A stretch of 64,000 nt of DNA from Vespa crabro. Lineage: Eukaryota > Arthropoda > Insecta > Hymenoptera > Vespidae. The translations under genes were made by a program, and so were the position numbers. This document shows, piece by piece, positions 34,759-48,445 of the stretch. The stretch's first letter is position 1. The number at the start of each line of letters is the position of its first letter. The stretch lies in contig NC_060960.1 in NCBI RefSeq assembly GCF_910589235.1, positions 5,735,339-5,799,338 on the forward strand, in the 5' to 3' direction. The notes under the pieces were generated by a model. The model worked only from the letters and a program-made list of their open reading frames with translations. It had not been told where the DNA came from and did not search any database.

Positions 34759-35160
34759 ATGACGTCGGCGAGTGGAGGCATCCTCCCGTCGTATCAGAGA
34801 CTGGCGAACGGCGGCGCGCCGGCGTCACTGTTTTCGAGACGTTCCTTCCGGCCGCGCGAAAAGTACCTGATCCTCATAGTCTTCTTGACGTTCTTAATCG
34901 TCTGCTTCGGCGCGTACTTCTTTCTCCCGGACTTTGGCGCCGGTGGTGTTGCAGTGGACAGCGTTTATCGCGTCTACCGGCATATGCAAAAAGCAGGGCC
35001 AGATCTTTTAATACCAGCACCACCTCGTCGTTCTTTTGGCGATTCATTCAACGATGAATCTTACTCATCCCATCATCCCAATGCCTTACCTATGCCACTT
35101 GGCCACGAGGCAGCCGGTAACCTCGACGTACATCTCATCGAGGATCGGTTGAAGCTTCAG
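34759..35160 (+). CDS. alpha-Man-Ia: Golgi alpha-1,2-mannosidase I (MAN1A type), exon 1
   Basis: 134 codons from ATG 34759 to the donor CAG|GTGTGC (35160/35161), phase 0. It encodes a type II membrane protein N-terminus: a short basic cytosolic tail (residues 1-35, MTSASGGILPSYQRL..RPREK), one transmembrane helix (about 36-56, YLILIVFLTFLIVCFGAYFF) and LPD, then a Pro/His-rich lumenal stem. The EKxxLxxVFxxFxxxCFGAxFFLPD pattern is shared with animal MAN1A1/MAN1A2. These Golgi enzymes trim alpha-1,2-mannoses from Man9GlcNAc2 N-glycans (GH47). The catalytic domain is not in the window. Confidence 0.88.
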
Positions 35161-35396
35161 GTGTGCTAAAGGAGATCTTTAAGAATTTTCATCATACGTG
35201 TTCTACTTTCTCCTCTTTTCTCTCGTTACCCCCCACTTCGCCCCCCCCCGTTTACTCACTCATTCACTCAGTCATTCATTCGCTCCATTCGCTCCGTTCG
35301 TTCGTTCGTTCGTTCATTCGTTCGTTCGTTCGTTCACTTTCGTGAAAAACGATGCGTCGCATATACGGTGAAATCACGGTCAAACGTCAAATGTAT

Positions 35397-35455
<59 letters not shown>

Positions 35456-36016
35456 ATGAGAACATAGGGTGTGAGAGAAAGAGAGAACATTTGCCTCACT
35501 TGGCCTCGACATTTGTGCGAGAGAGAACACGAGTGGCGCTGTGTATACGTTCGTGCGTCTCCGTCCTTTCCCGTTTGTTTACGTTCGTTACCCCGATCTC
35601 CCGCGATGACGCACGAGTAGAATGCACGTGCAGACATGCGCTCTCTGTTCCGCACATGCGTGTTTTCGACGAATTGGCGGGAATATCTGAAGCTTACTCT
35701 ATTTTTTTTCTTATCTTTTTTTTTTTTACGTTATTCTTTAATTTTATCGTTTTTTATTAATCGAATAAATTCATTTCCCTTTAATTACCTCGAACGACAT
35801 CATAATATAATAGAGTGAGTAATAATGGGGAGGAGGTACGTTGCATTCAATGAGATCATTTTACAAAATGTCTATTACGCTATTTTCTTTTATTTCTTTT
35901 CTTTTTTTTTTTTAATTGTTTATTTATATTAATTCTTTTTATGAAAACAATCTCTTCGAGCGACTTACGTCAAATTAAGAGGAGAAATTAGATGCACCTT
36001 GACGGATTAATTTCAG
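35161..36016 (+). other. intron 1 of the alpha-mannosidase gene
   Basis: Intron from GTGTGC (a weak donor) to TTAATTTCAG. It holds a (TTCG)n-like tract at about 35298-35335 and a long (GA)n. No other gene is supported. Confidence 0.75.
35401..35451. repeat. (GA)n microsatellite
   Basis: 25 uninterrupted GA units in intron 1 of the mannosidase gene. Confidence 0.97.
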
Positions 36017-36244
36017 GCAAAAATCGACGAAGAGTATCAACAACAAAAGACATTGGAGAAACCGGAAATTGGTGGTAATTCGCGAGTGCGTACGAGTAGT
36101 TTGTCGTCTTCCGTCGTAGTGCAGCAACGGAACGAGCAAGTTTTTCAAACTGTGCCTCCTGCTCCAGCGATAAAACTTCCTTTGATCGTTGCTGGCGAGG
36201 ACAAAGATACAATTGCCAGAGAACGCAGGGACAAAGTTAAAGAG
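36017..36244 (+). CDS. alpha-Man-Ia: Golgi alpha-1,2-mannosidase I (MAN1A type), exon 2
   Basis: 76 codons, phase 0 (acceptor TTTCAG|GCA, donor GAG|GTTAGT). Joined to exon 1 it reads ..RLKLQ-AKIDEEYQQQK. It encodes the rest of the lumenal stem (Ser/Val/Gln-rich) and ends AGEDKDTIARERRDKVKE. That matches the RxKIKE-type segment just before the conserved MMKHAWxNY start of the GH47 catalytic domain. The catalytic exon was not found in the remaining 27.7 kb, so the intron runs past the window. Confidence 0.85.
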
Positions 36245-36278
36245 GTTAGTTTGTTACGGTTAATTTAAGTTAATAATG

Positions 36279-36280
<2 letters not shown>

Positions 36281-36324
<44 letters not shown>
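36281..36324. repeat. (AT)n microsatellite
   Basis: About 22 AT units just after the intron 2 donor. Confidence 0.95.
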
Positions 36325-36327
<3 letters not shown>

Positions 36328-37037
36328 CTTATATATATAAATAATTTTTTTTCTTATCGTATAACCATCAATGTACAAGAATATTCAATGTTGTTATTTA
36401 GATTGCAATAACACGTTGCATTTATCTTATTGTACTCTAATCTGTTTGCAATATCTCCGACTTGTTTCACTTATCTCGTTTCAACACGCCGTTATTTACG
36501 ATGAACGATAAAATTGTTTTTTTTTTTTTTATTTTTTCATTTTTTTAATCACTCGTCAGTTTTATACGAACTATCTCTGTAAATTTCTCTCTCTCTCTCT
36601 CTCTCGCGTATAAAAACGAAGAATTGATTTTTATTATTTTTTAAATAATCTATATCGTTAATTACTCGTAATCCCACAGATTTTCTGTAGCGTGTTAGAT
36701 TTATAATAATTGCATATACGGAGCGAAAAATGATTTCAAACATTCTCTCTGTTGTCAGGTTATCATGTGAACACACTGTATTCTCCGATTCCTATTGGTA
36801 GTTGACCGAATTTCTCTCTCTTTTTTTTTTGCATTTCTTTCTTTTTCCTTTTTTTAATTTTTCGAGCCCTCCCACAGCAAACGTTCCAACGCTTGCTGTA
36901 GATTATCTATTTATCGAGCCATTAGGCAGCATCGGAACATCCGGGATAAGCGACATGGGCCTCCATTAATTTTTCATCCTATCGAATCGTGGATTTCGTA
37001 GGATAGTACATATACGCGTGTATACCTCACACTTCCA

Positions 37038-37041
<4 letters not shown>

Positions 37042-37101
<60 letters not shown>
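37042..37101. repeat. (CT)n microsatellite
   Basis: 30 CT units, continuing as an impure pyrimidine tract to about 37150. Confidence 0.97.
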
Positions 37102-37104
<3 letters not shown>

Positions 37105-37324
37105 CTCTCTTTCTCTCCCCCTCTTTCTCTCTCCCCCTCTCCTTCTCTCTACCTAATAATTTACATTGTTTCAAATCGATTCCATTCGAGAATAGGCGAC
37201 AATTCAAGAGAAATGATTCCCTCTCTGCTCTTTATTTAGTACGACACGAATTTTGTACATGTCGAATCGATTAGAAAATAAAAATCTTTTATCTATTAAT
37301 TTCTAGATTTGTTGTAAATCCGTA

Positions 37325-37330
37325 TTATAA

Positions 37331-37365
<35 letters not shown>

Positions 37366-37619
37366 TAATTATTATTACATTATCTTATATTGTATTATTG
37401 TAATATAATTATTATATTATACTATGCTAGATATTATTCCTATATTATACTACATTATACATTGTACTATATTATAGTATATTATTACTATTATTATTAT
37501 AGTAAGTAAATATTATTATTATTATTATTATTATATTTTACAGTAATAATAGATTGTAAAAAATAAATAACTATAATAATATATAATGTTATATCAAAAT
37601 TAATATAATAACAATAATT

Positions 37620-37701
<82 letters not shown>
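37325..37701. repeat. cluster of (ATA)n/(ATT)n trinucleotide repeats
   Basis: An ATA run at about 37327-37363, degenerate AT-rich triplets between, and about 26 ATT units at 37622-37701. Confidence 0.9.
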
Positions 37702-38191
37702 CATCATTGTCACGTTCGATTGTTCAAAAAATATATCGGCTGATAAAATCGATGTAAAATCGTTGAAAAATGGGTTGCGTCACCAGATATGTTCATGGTA
37801 TTCGAATAAACATTCGATTACGTTTAATTAGTTGCGATTCGGAGATAACAGAGTATTTGTGCGGGAGTGGGTGCGTACGCACATGCATACACTTACATAC
37901 ACATATACATACACACACGTCATTGTCCAATCTCTCTTCTGCACTCTTCTCCCCATTACCTCCCCTTCCCGCCCATGGACACTTCGTCACCGTCGTTGAT
38001 TGCGTTCGCTTGTTCTTCCGTTTCACGAGCACGTCGATACATATGTGTGTTTCAAGTGAGGAACCAGCTTGGCGCAATTCGCATTTGCAAATTCGCACTT
38101 GTATTTGCATTTGCCGTTCTCTGATCTGGACGTTCGATCTTCCGTGTTAGGGCTTGCCTCATTAGGCTCTTGGAGGGATGATCCAATACGT

Positions 38192-38193
<2 letters not shown>

Positions 38194-38236
<43 letters not shown>
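38194..38236. repeat. (GA)n microsatellite
   Basis: About 20 GA units. Confidence 0.95.
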
Positions 38237-38931
38237 GGTGAAAGAGTAAAAGTTAATAAAATTTGTATTTCGTTGAAGTAATGATAGATCAAACAATTTT
38301 CTTATTATCGAGATAAGAAAATTTTTTTTTAATAATCGTCGATCAATACAACAACTGAATATATTTATTATTTATATTTATAACTAATATATTTATCATT
38401 TATAATATATTATTATTTATGAATATAACTGTATATACCTATATATCTATTAATATATTTATTAATATATCTTATTTATATATGTATATATATATGTATA
38501 TGTATATAGATATATCATTATAATATATTATTTGTTATATTTCATTGATTAATACAAATATATCGATAAATATATTAGCATATTTAAATATTTATACCTA
38601 TATTAGTGTATTAAAAATATATTAAAAAGTTATTATATATACATATATATATATATATGAAATACTTGTGTGAAAATTTTATATATATATTACAAATTAT
38701 TATATTATCATATTTAACATTTTAAATATATTAATAAATATATTAATGTATATTTAGTTGTTGTATTTATCAACGATTATTTTATTCTCTCCTCGAAATT
38801 TGTTTCTATTGTTTTTTTTTTTAGATGTGTGATATCATATTTTCGTTATATCTTATAAAAATTATACGGTCTTGTATTTTTTACATTACAACTTGCACAC
38901 GCTTGCACATATATATACAAATATTTATAAT

Positions 38932-38935
<4 letters not shown>

Positions 38936-38972
<37 letters not shown>
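38936..38972. repeat. (AT)n microsatellite
   Basis: About 18 AT units. Confidence 0.95.
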
Positions 38973-38975
<3 letters not shown>

Positions 38976-39138
38976 TTATTGCAATATACATACAGTAAAA
39001 TAATTTTTGCTCAAATAAAAGACAATGCAAATACTAGTATTCAGATAACACAATTTCTAGTGACAACAGTTACTCGATGTAAAAATTGATAATGTTATTA
39101 TGCGAGGTAGATAAATTGAAATTCGAGAGAAAGGGAAA

Positions 39139-39146
<8 letters not shown>

Positions 39147-39184
<38 letters not shown>
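39147..39184. repeat. (GA)n microsatellite
   Basis: About 19 GA units. Confidence 0.95.
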
Positions 39185-39188
<4 letters not shown>

Positions 39189-39677
39189 CGACAGATAGGA
39201 TTGAAAAAAAATGTCGAAGGAGAGTAGAACGAGTAAACAGGTTCATTTGCTAGCCATTGTTTACGTTTCGTTCAGTTCGTCAGCTGCAGCAACTTTTGGA
39301 ACTTTGGGAAAAAAACAAAAAAACACAGGTACTTCGACGTGGACACGAATGAGCTTCGGTTAATCACTCGCGTATAAACTACAGAAGAGGAAAGAGTCGA
39401 TATATAGTATATCTCTATCTCTCTCTCTCTCTCTCTCTCCCCCCTCTTTCTCCCCCACCCCTTTCTCTTTTTCTTTCTATCTATCTCGTTGCGAAGCGTC
39501 ACGTTTTGTCCCGTTATCGATCAATTCGAATCTATTTCTATTCGTGAAGAGAGCGTCGAACGATCGGAAATTTTCGTGATAGCTTTTTGTCTAGTTTGAT
39601 CAAAAGCGTTTCGTAAATAGAACCGTTCCATCGTCATCGTAGTTTACGTCATTGTTGTTGTCCTCATCTTCATTCTC

Positions 39678-39705
39678 CTTGTCATCATCGTCATCATCAT
39701 CATTG

Positions 39706-39737
<32 letters not shown>

Positions 39738-39744
39738 ATCGTCG
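39678..39744. repeat. (TCG/TCA)n trinucleotide repeat
   Basis: About 22 triplets alternating GTC, ATC. The minus-strand poly-Asp frame is a by-product. Confidence 0.9.
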
Positions 39745-40619
39745 TTTTTGTTGTCATTAAAGTTAAAAAAGAATTTTATAAACATTCGTAATTTTGATTA
39801 ATCTTATAGTAGCTTCTTTATTCTAAGAGATCAATTATTATTTGAATGTGTCAAGAAGGTAAAGGGTTCCTACGTTGCTTGATTCTCTTAGAGTGAAAGG
39901 AAAGGTTCGAATTGAATGTAGGCGCCACCTTGCGATGCATCGTCATAGCAGAAAGTTGCAAGATTTTTATGGTCTCATTCGTAAATCGATATAATTATTG
40001 TCTAATTTTTTGTCATTTATTTTCGTTTTTATTTACATTTTTATTTTCCATTTATTAATTTCTCTTTCTTTTTCTTTTGTTGTTGTTTTTTTTTTTTTTT
40101 TTTTTTTTGATTTATATCTTTTTATTAATTCTTTTCTCTTTTCTTCCTTTTTTTTTTTTTCGTTTTCTTTTCTTTTTTTTTTTTCACTTGGAATTATCGT
40201 CATATTGTTCTCCTGTTATTCTTTTATTTATCATTTCGTAGGAATTAATCCTTCTACTCGATCGAATTTATAATTCGTTTGAGATATTAAATTCAAGCAC
40301 GTTTCCGATATATGAGTTTCATCGGGGCTGACATTTATGGTTTATTGAGTTTCAGGGTAAAGTATATACATTATTATCTGCGTAATTATAAAATAGAAAG
40401 GAAATATGAGTAATTTATGAAATAATATTATAAAGATCGTGAGAGATCGTGTAATACGTAATAATGTGATACAGTGAATAAAATTATTGAATTGTAACGA
40501 TCGTGTGTAACAAGAAAAAAAAATTGCGGAGTTACGGAAAAACATCGTAAGATGGCGCCTCCGATCGAGTTTCAGATCTTAAAATGAATATACGAAATTG
40601 TAAGATTAATTAGCGATAA

Positions 40620-40842
40620 ATCTCTCTTTTTCTCTCCTTCTCTCCTCTCTCTCCTTCTCTCTTTCTCTCCTTCTCTCCTCTCTCTCCTTCTCTCTTTCTC
40701 TCCTTCTCTCTTTCTCTCCTTCTCTCTTTCTCTCCTTCTCTCTTTCTCTCCTTCTCTCTTTCTCTCCTTCTCTCTTTCTCTCCTTCTCTCTTTCTCTCCT
40801 CACTCTTTTTCTCTCCTCTCTCTTTCTTTTTCTCTCTTTCTT

Positions 40843-40896
<54 letters not shown>
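40620..40896. repeat. 277-bp polypyrimidine tract with 16-bp minisatellite
   Basis: The first part is a regular 16-base unit (TCTCTCTTTCTCTCCT), repeated about nine times. The last 48 bases are pure (CT)n. It is the longest pure-pyrimidine stretch in the window and could favour triplex (H-DNA) formation. Confidence 0.9.
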
Positions 40897-40899
<3 letters not shown>

Positions 40900-42529
40900 G
40901 AAACGAAATTACGTTATTCTCGTATATTTTCATGCTTAGAGAAACATACGAGAGAATGTAGAGTTCGAAGAGAGAAATTGTTTCACAAAGGAAAAGTTGA
41001 CTTCTGGAACGTTCGGTTAACGGTTTCGACGTGTTCACTGTTAAGTCATAAGAGTAGGAAAGTAGGCTGATTTTATGTGGCGAGTGAGATGTTTGTATGG
41101 GACGGAATTGTTACGAATCATTTTGTAATAATAAAAAGTCGTGAAATTGAAGGACAACCAATTAAAAAAGTATAGGAATTTTTATAAATACTTTATTTTG
41201 AAAATCATTTTCCCGAAAAGTATTCTCTTTATTTTATTTTATTTTATTTTGTTTATTTATTTATTTATTTTTTTTTTTTCATTTAGGAAATAATATCATT
41301 GAACTTTTTTAAGTACATAAAATGTTTCAACTCGTTCGAAATAGGATCCTCGATGATATCGATCAATTGAAATGATCGTCGAACTTTCTAATATATTGCT
41401 TGTAAAATAAAATAAATTCACTTGTAACGATAGATCAAGTAGGTTAATTAATGTAACAAGAAGTTATTGCTATGTACATGCTCATTCTTCTTCTTTCTCT
41501 TTTTATTTCTCTCTCTCTCTCTCCCCTCCCCCTCTCTCCTCCCCTCTCTCTTTTTCTTTCTCTTTCCCGCGAAAATTAAAATTAACGAACAAATAATTAA
41601 TGTCATAATATTTATTAAAATAGCATATATTTATTTAGCATAGCGTCACAATAATCGCCAAACTATAATGATAATTGAAAATTGTGTTTGCATAAATTTT
41701 TGTTTTCTCTTTTTTTAACATTTTTCTTTATTTTCTCTCTTTCTCTCTCTCTTTTCTTTCTTTTGTTTTTATTCGTTTTGTATTTTCCACAATATCAACA
41801 TCAATGATATCTTGTTGATTTTGAGCAACGTATTTGAAAAAAAAAACCTCGGGATGATTTAAATTCCATCATAAAATCGGATTGCCTATGGAAAAGGATT
41901 TTGTGCTTGTCGCGTTTTGCTTGCGCTTGTACTGGGAAATATAAAGAGGGGAAGAATTTCGAGCGGAGTGTATTAAGGGCGATGATTTTATGAAATTCCG
42001 TCGTTTCGTCGGTGTTTCCGGTGTCATTCGAGATTATCGCCATATCCGATTATTATCGAATTGGAAATTTCTCTCTCATGCTCGTTCAGTTTCGATGAGA
42101 ACGAATTTTCTCTCTATTTTTGCGAATTCGAATCGTAATTTTAACGAATACTACATCAAATCTTTCATATTCTCTCTTTTTCTCTCATATTCTTTTACTT
42201 TTTTTTTTTTTTTTTTATGGTATTAAAAAAATTTTCAATTTTTTTTGTTTTCTTTTGTTTTGCTTTTATATTTTTACACTAGTACAAAAAACTCTTATTA
42301 TTTTTTTTTCCTTTTTTTTTTTTCGTTTATTCGATATTAAAGAAAATTATATCGTTTTTAAATACGCTTTAACGTTACTCGTGCAATTAATCGAAACGTT
42401 TCTTATGTAATTGAAGACTCGTGCATGATCGTAAAGATTTTATTTATCTCTTTTGTGGCTCATGCCAAACTCACGTTTATCTACATCAATATCGATTTGA
42501 CTGGTTCCTTTTTTTTGTTTTCTTCCTTG

Positions 42530-42560
<31 letters not shown>

Positions 42561-42756
42561 TACATGCTAGCTGAACTCTGAAAACGATCCCTTTTACCAA
42601 CAATACGATCACACAATTCGTTCGTTCGAAATCGCTCAATTCACCTAGAGAGTCTCGTGTTTTGTGAAACGTTTTCGAAGCAATATTTTTCGAATCTGCA
42701 ATATAACAAAAAAGAATGAAAAAATATTAAAAAAAAAAAAGAAAGTAAAAAAAAAG

Positions 42757-42762
<6 letters not shown>

Positions 42763-42798
<36 letters not shown>
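42763..42798. repeat. (GA)n microsatellite
   Basis: About 18 GA units, followed at about 42831-42856 by an (AAAC)n tract. Confidence 0.9.
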
Positions 42799-42799
<1 letters not shown>

Positions 42800-44029
42800 A
42801 GAACGAGAGGAATAAAAAATATAGAGAACAAAACAAACAAACAAACAAACAAACAAAAAAAAGAAAAGCAGTTGGTACGTGAATCATGACTTTTGTTGTT
42901 GGTGGTTTTCCGTGCGTCACTGATACGTTCTACGTGCATGGCAGACAAAATGGAGACGTTTTATTGGACGTTATCCTCGCTCGTTTGTAATCATTTCGTG
43001 GGAACGTCGGACTTAAAAAATGGAAAGCCATGAGAAGGAAGGAAGGAAGGAAGGAAGGAAGGACGCGAGCTGGACTGTTGGGAGTGGGAGGGTTTAGGGT
43101 TGGGGTTTGGGGTGGTTGGAAGGGATAGGGATTTGACGTTTAGCCGAGCGTTCTATAAATTACGATATTTCTGAAATCGTTGCTTCAGAGTAAAAACTAT
43201 ATGAAAAGAAAAATCGTTTCGTGGCTTGTAACTCTTTCACCGAGGTCGCTCATCATTTTTATTCATTTATTTATTTATTATTATACAAGATAGAACTGAA
43301 AGAGTTTTTAGATGGTCCATGGGGGTCTTATGTGATTTTTTAAAAGTCCTTTTACACTTTTTCGAAAACTTTCGAGTTAATTTCTTTTTTCGTTACAGTT
43401 TGTAAAACTAGGAAGCCTTTAAACTACGTAGAAAAGTCTCGAAATGGAGTAATTTAAAATTCATCTAGAAATTTTTCGACCATATTATGCTATAGTATAA
43501 TGATAGAACTGTTTTTAACTTTGCATTTTTATTTTCTTTCTTTTTTTTTCTTTTCTTCGTTTTTTATTTCACTCTTCGTTGAACATAACAATCGAACGAA
43601 TCTGAAGGGAAAGTCGTCTTTAAAAATTTCATTTTATTTTTGTTTGATAGGAAAGAAGGTGAAGAAGAAATAGAAAAGAAAAGAATAAAATAGAAAACAA
43701 AATATAAAAGGGAAGAAGTAAGGGAAGAGAATAAAAAAATGACTTTCTACAGTCGCAAGTTTTTTCGACATCGTTACACTACTGCTCGTTTATTTCGGTG
43801 GCCTGTACCGATAAGGGGTACGTTGGTGAAGTATTACGGAAGGCCGATAACTCCGCAAACAAAAGTGGATTATGACTTTTTCCATAGCCATCGTTCACGC
43901 CTTTTATTACACTCGGTTGAGTGCGTGTACGTTCGTATGTGGGATTTTTCATGCGTTTTCTATACGAATGATAGACGAAAAAGAGAGGTAAAGCTAAAAA
44001 GTGTATGTGTATTTTTATACATGCACATG

Positions 44030-44098
44030 TATGCATGCATGCATGTATGTATGTATGTATGTATGTACATACATATGCATGTATGTGTGTATGTATGT
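44030..44098. repeat. (ATGT)n/(ATGC)n tetranucleotide repeat
   Basis: ATGC, ATGT and GTAC tetramers. Open frames over both strands here are repeat artefacts. Confidence 0.85.
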
Positions 44099-45121
44099 CC
44101 TCTATGTGTGAGAGTCCAGGGAAACGAAGAGGGAAAGATTTGCACCGGCCAAATTTGAATATCGAACTTGGAGCGCGAGTTATTACCCTAGATGCAAACG
44201 CCAAGCCCTTCTCCCTTCACCCTTCTCTACCTTCTCCCTTTTTCCCTTTTGTGTATATATGGGAAAGAGACGAGTCATTCCCTGCCGTTTCTCGATCGTT
44301 GTTTTCTTTTTTTTTTTTTGCTTCCTTGTTTTTTCTCTCTCTTTTTTCTTTTTTCCTTCTCTTTCTTTGTTTTCTTCTTTTCTTTTCTTTTTCTCCTTTT
44401 TATATATATTTTGTATTTTTTTATTATGTGCTTTTTTTTTTTTTTTTTTTTTTTTTTCTTTTTTACTCCACTTCCTCACCTCTCAACTTCGCATTCAACG
44501 CGCTTTTCCATTCTCGATCGGTCATCGCCCGATTTATCGGTCCTTCGCGATTGCAAACAAATGGCGGAGTCGAAAACCCATGTACCATGGAAATATTATC
44601 GCGCACGTTCGTTTTCTTTTCTCCGATCGTTACTGTCTAGCCTCAGGATTAAACTAGACAGCTTTCGATTGGTACATTTTGATTGGTATTTTTTGATTGA
44701 TATTTTTTACATTGGTACTATGATGATTGAAAAGAAAATAATAAATCGTTAAGAAATCTTACGATATATGAACATTTTTCAAAAGGGCGATTAATCCATT
44801 TGTGATTGTTAAAGGAGAATTCTCGACTTAATTGTTATAATAATTATTCGATATTTCAATTTAAGTTATACATTTGAATATCAGAGAATGGCGTTATATT
44901 ACGGGGAGGGGGGGAGAAAAAAAAAGAAGAATAGGAAAAAAAAATAGATCAAGTCACTAGAAATCACTCCTTCAGAGGGTCATCTTTCGGAAGTATAAAT
45001 CAGTTCAGTGGAAAGATTTTTTTGTTGGCTATTCGGTGAAAGCTATTTTGGAAAATCGGCAAACTATAAATTAATGGACCTGTCCTGAACCGGTGTCGCA
45101 AACGTGCCAAAAGCTTTTTCA

Positions 45122-45125
<4 letters not shown>

Positions 45126-45166
<41 letters not shown>
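45126..45166. repeat. (CT)n microsatellite
   Basis: About 20 CT units, with further pyrimidine tracts at 45430-45530. Confidence 0.95.
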
Positions 45167-45169
<3 letters not shown>

Positions 45170-46267
45170 TTCTCTCTCACTTCTTTTTTCTTTCTCTCTC
45201 TGACTCTCTCTTTCTGTTATATATCATGGACGAAGCTTTCCATTTCTCTCTCTTTATCTCAGTACGTCAAACGGATTCTATGGCGCTCGTGTTTGCACGA
45301 AATAGCCGTAATGATCAATATTAAATGGTCCAGCTGTAGATTGGGAGGGAGAGCACACACGTAACACTCGGTTAAATGCAAATACCCTGTACAGTGAGTT
45401 AGCGCTTCGTGCATTACCATACTTTTTCTTCTCTCTCTCTTTCTCTCTCTCCCTCCCTCCTCCCCCCCTCTCTCTTTCTCTCTCTCCCTCCCTCCTCCCC
45501 TCTCTCTCTCTCTCTCTCTTTCTGTTTCTCTTTATTCCTTGTTTTGTTTATTTTCTTTTTTTACCCTTCACTGCCTCCACATCTCCACTACGGAGATTTT
45601 CATATTTATTTTCTCATATTTATTCGGCTACCAAAGCGTCAGCGTCGAAAGAGAGGAATACGGTAATTAAATAATCTGGTTCGTGCCTACATCGAGAATT
45701 TTGCATTGCTCGGCCATCGTCACGTTATAACGAGTTCGATGGTGCTCGTTTCTCTTGTACAAAAAAAAAAAAAAAGAAAAAAAAAGAAAAAAAGAAAAAG
45801 AAAAAGAAAGAAAGAAAGGAAAAAAGAGAAGAAAAAACATTGGAAAAAAAGGAACGAAATGAAAATGAAAAAGAAAAACAAAAAGGAAGAAAAGAGAAAA
45901 TACCTATGGTACGGTTCGTTTGTGTTTTCTTCATCAAAAATATATGTACGAACGTATTTTCGTTTGTACTGCAAAGGGAAAAATTGCAAGAAGAGACGGA
46001 AGTAAGGAAAATTGTATTGATTTCTTTCTGTGTTTTGTTTCTCTTTCTCCTTCTTCTTCTTCTTCTTTTTTTTTTCTTTTTTTTCTTTTCTTTTTTGGTT
46101 AATATAAATTCTCGTACTTTATGAAATTTCTTTTCATTTGTCGTCTCCATTTCATTATTGATATTATATTTATTGATAAACAAGTCGCAAGTTTTCTATT
46201 CGTTCTTCATTATTATAAAAATCTTGCTTTGTGTGTGTGTGTGTGCGTGTGTATTTGCAATATTCGA

Positions 46268-46302
<35 letters not shown>

Positions 46303-46955
46303 GACTCTCTCTCTCTCTCTCTGTTAACCTCCGTAAAGTATTTCAATACTTTATAATCAAGTCTCCCCTATGTTCAATTCTTTGCATTGTTGAGTATAAA
46401 GAATAAAGTTCATACAAAGGAATTCTGAATTGAACAAAACGTTCGTGCAAAACGTATACCTGAAAATAGAAATGAATGAATGAATAAATGAATTTTGCAT
46501 TTCCCGATATAAAGTAGGTACATAAATAAGTCGCGTTGAAAAAACGTACTGTCGCGAACAGTAACCATTTCTTTTCCCTTTGAATTTAATCGTCGAAATA
46601 AATTCTTTTACCGTCGATTGAAATTATCGGGCAATAAAAACGTCGAGTAGATTATTGAATATCATGATCTTTCGAGGAATCACGGAGGGGTTCAACTTCT
46701 TCGAGAAAGGTCGACGACTCATAATTAGAATCAACCGTACGTGCGCTGGCGCATGGATCTCGAAAGGATTGTGTGTTACGAATTCGTAGAATATCACAGT
46801 GAATTCTTCGGAGGGCAAGAGTTCGCGATGCGTTACGATGCGTCGATTAGCCGGGAGTACCTTTTTACTTTCGTGTCTCACCTTTCGAAAGGTTGCCAAT
46901 TTGAAAGGATTTGCATTGCTCAGGGGTAAGAATTTCTAACGGTCTCTTTCACAAG

Positions 46956-46991
<36 letters not shown>

Positions 46992-47085
46992 GAAAAAAAA
47001 ATAAAATATCTTAAATGAAATATAAATCATATATCTTGTATATAATTAAGAATAAATATTTCTTATGTACGTACTTATATCGTAC

Positions 47086-47088
<3 letters not shown>

Positions 47089-47143
<55 letters not shown>
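47089..47143. repeat. 55-base poly(T) run
   Basis: 55 consecutive T bases, by far the longest homopolymer in the window. It could be the tail of a reverse-strand retrotransposed sequence, but the upstream and downstream sequence shows no recognisable SINE or gene. Confidence 0.9.
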
Positions 47144-47685
47144 CTTTAAATAATCCAAGTAAGATAATCGTATATGATTAGACATTTGAGTAATATATCA
47201 TTTTTACAAGATCGTGCATTTAAGTTATATACGTTAAACAGGTACTAATATACAGTTGTTAATGCATATTTTTATGTTAACATTTGTTCAATAATAATTA
47301 TTTCTCATAGTCATTTGTAAAATGTTCGATCTTTTAACGATTTTAATTTGATAGGATGATCAATAATGGCCAAATCGTTATCTAAGATTTACATTGCCGA
47401 TAGAGAATGGTAACTAAAATGAAACACCAGTTGGATATCATTAAACATATTACCAGGGCGTAATCAGTGGAAACCACGACGTAATATTTGAACACGTCGC
47501 AAGCGGTTACCGCGAAAATAACTGCGTGAATCCAGAGAGTCCATTCAGCTCTGCTAATTATCCCGCCATCGGCTATGAATACGACCGGACCGAAATCCCG
47601 ACCGCACGATTATAGCGCTGTCATTCATTTATTTCCTTCTCGCTTCATCCCCCTTCTCCTCTCTATCTTTCTCTCTATCTCTATA

Positions 47686-47690
<5 letters not shown>

Positions 47691-47736
<46 letters not shown>
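47691..47736. repeat. (CT)n microsatellite
   Basis: About 20 CT units at the end of a longer pyrimidine-rich stretch. Confidence 0.95.
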
Positions 47737-47737
<1 letters not shown>

Positions 47738-48395
47738 CAATGGGAGATTTTGATAGCGTTACAATTTGCGAAGGAAAGAGTTGTTGTATATTGCTTTAGA
47801 ATGATACACGTGGTTTAAAAATAATTTTCTTGAGTAGAATGATTAGAAATTTTTTTATTGTACATTTGTTCAGTTTTCTTTGATAGTTCATGGTTTAAAA
47901 AATAACAATAGGACGATTGAAAAATGATTTAGGAATTTTTAACTTTTTATATAAGATATATTTCTGTATATTTTTATGGTACACGAGATTTCGTTAATGG
48001 ATTTTGTTTAAAAATAATATTCTTTACTATCAAAATGATTAGATATTTTTACCGTGTACTTAATAATATCATTTAAGCTTAATAGTATCATTCAAATAGC
48101 TCAATAATATCAATAATAATTGATAATTAAAATCATTTGGGAAATTTTGGATTACTTTGTCTTATAAGACGTATACAAAAAATCGGCCCTACATGGAACT
48201 TGTTAAAAAGTAATAATTTGTTTAAAACAATTAGATATTTCTATTTGTTGAGATTTGTAATAAATATTTATTTATATAATACATCTGTGGTAAATTCTAT
48301 TTGGGTAAATTCGATAGGTTAAATTTATTCTCAAAGAGATAGTTTACCGTTAGTTTGTATCTGAACTCATGATGATCCGTGGTAAGTATATATAT

Positions 48396-48445
<50 letters not shown>

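Noticed and set aside
44005..44752. overlapping frames of 130-211 codons on both strands
   Set aside because: They arise from tetranucleotide and polypyrimidine tracts and code for Phe/Ser/Leu or Cys/Met/His repeats.
47089..47143. poly(T) run as the tail of a retrotransposed gene copy
   Set aside because: Neither side shows a recognisable gene or SINE body or clear target-site duplication, so it is only listed as a homopolymer.
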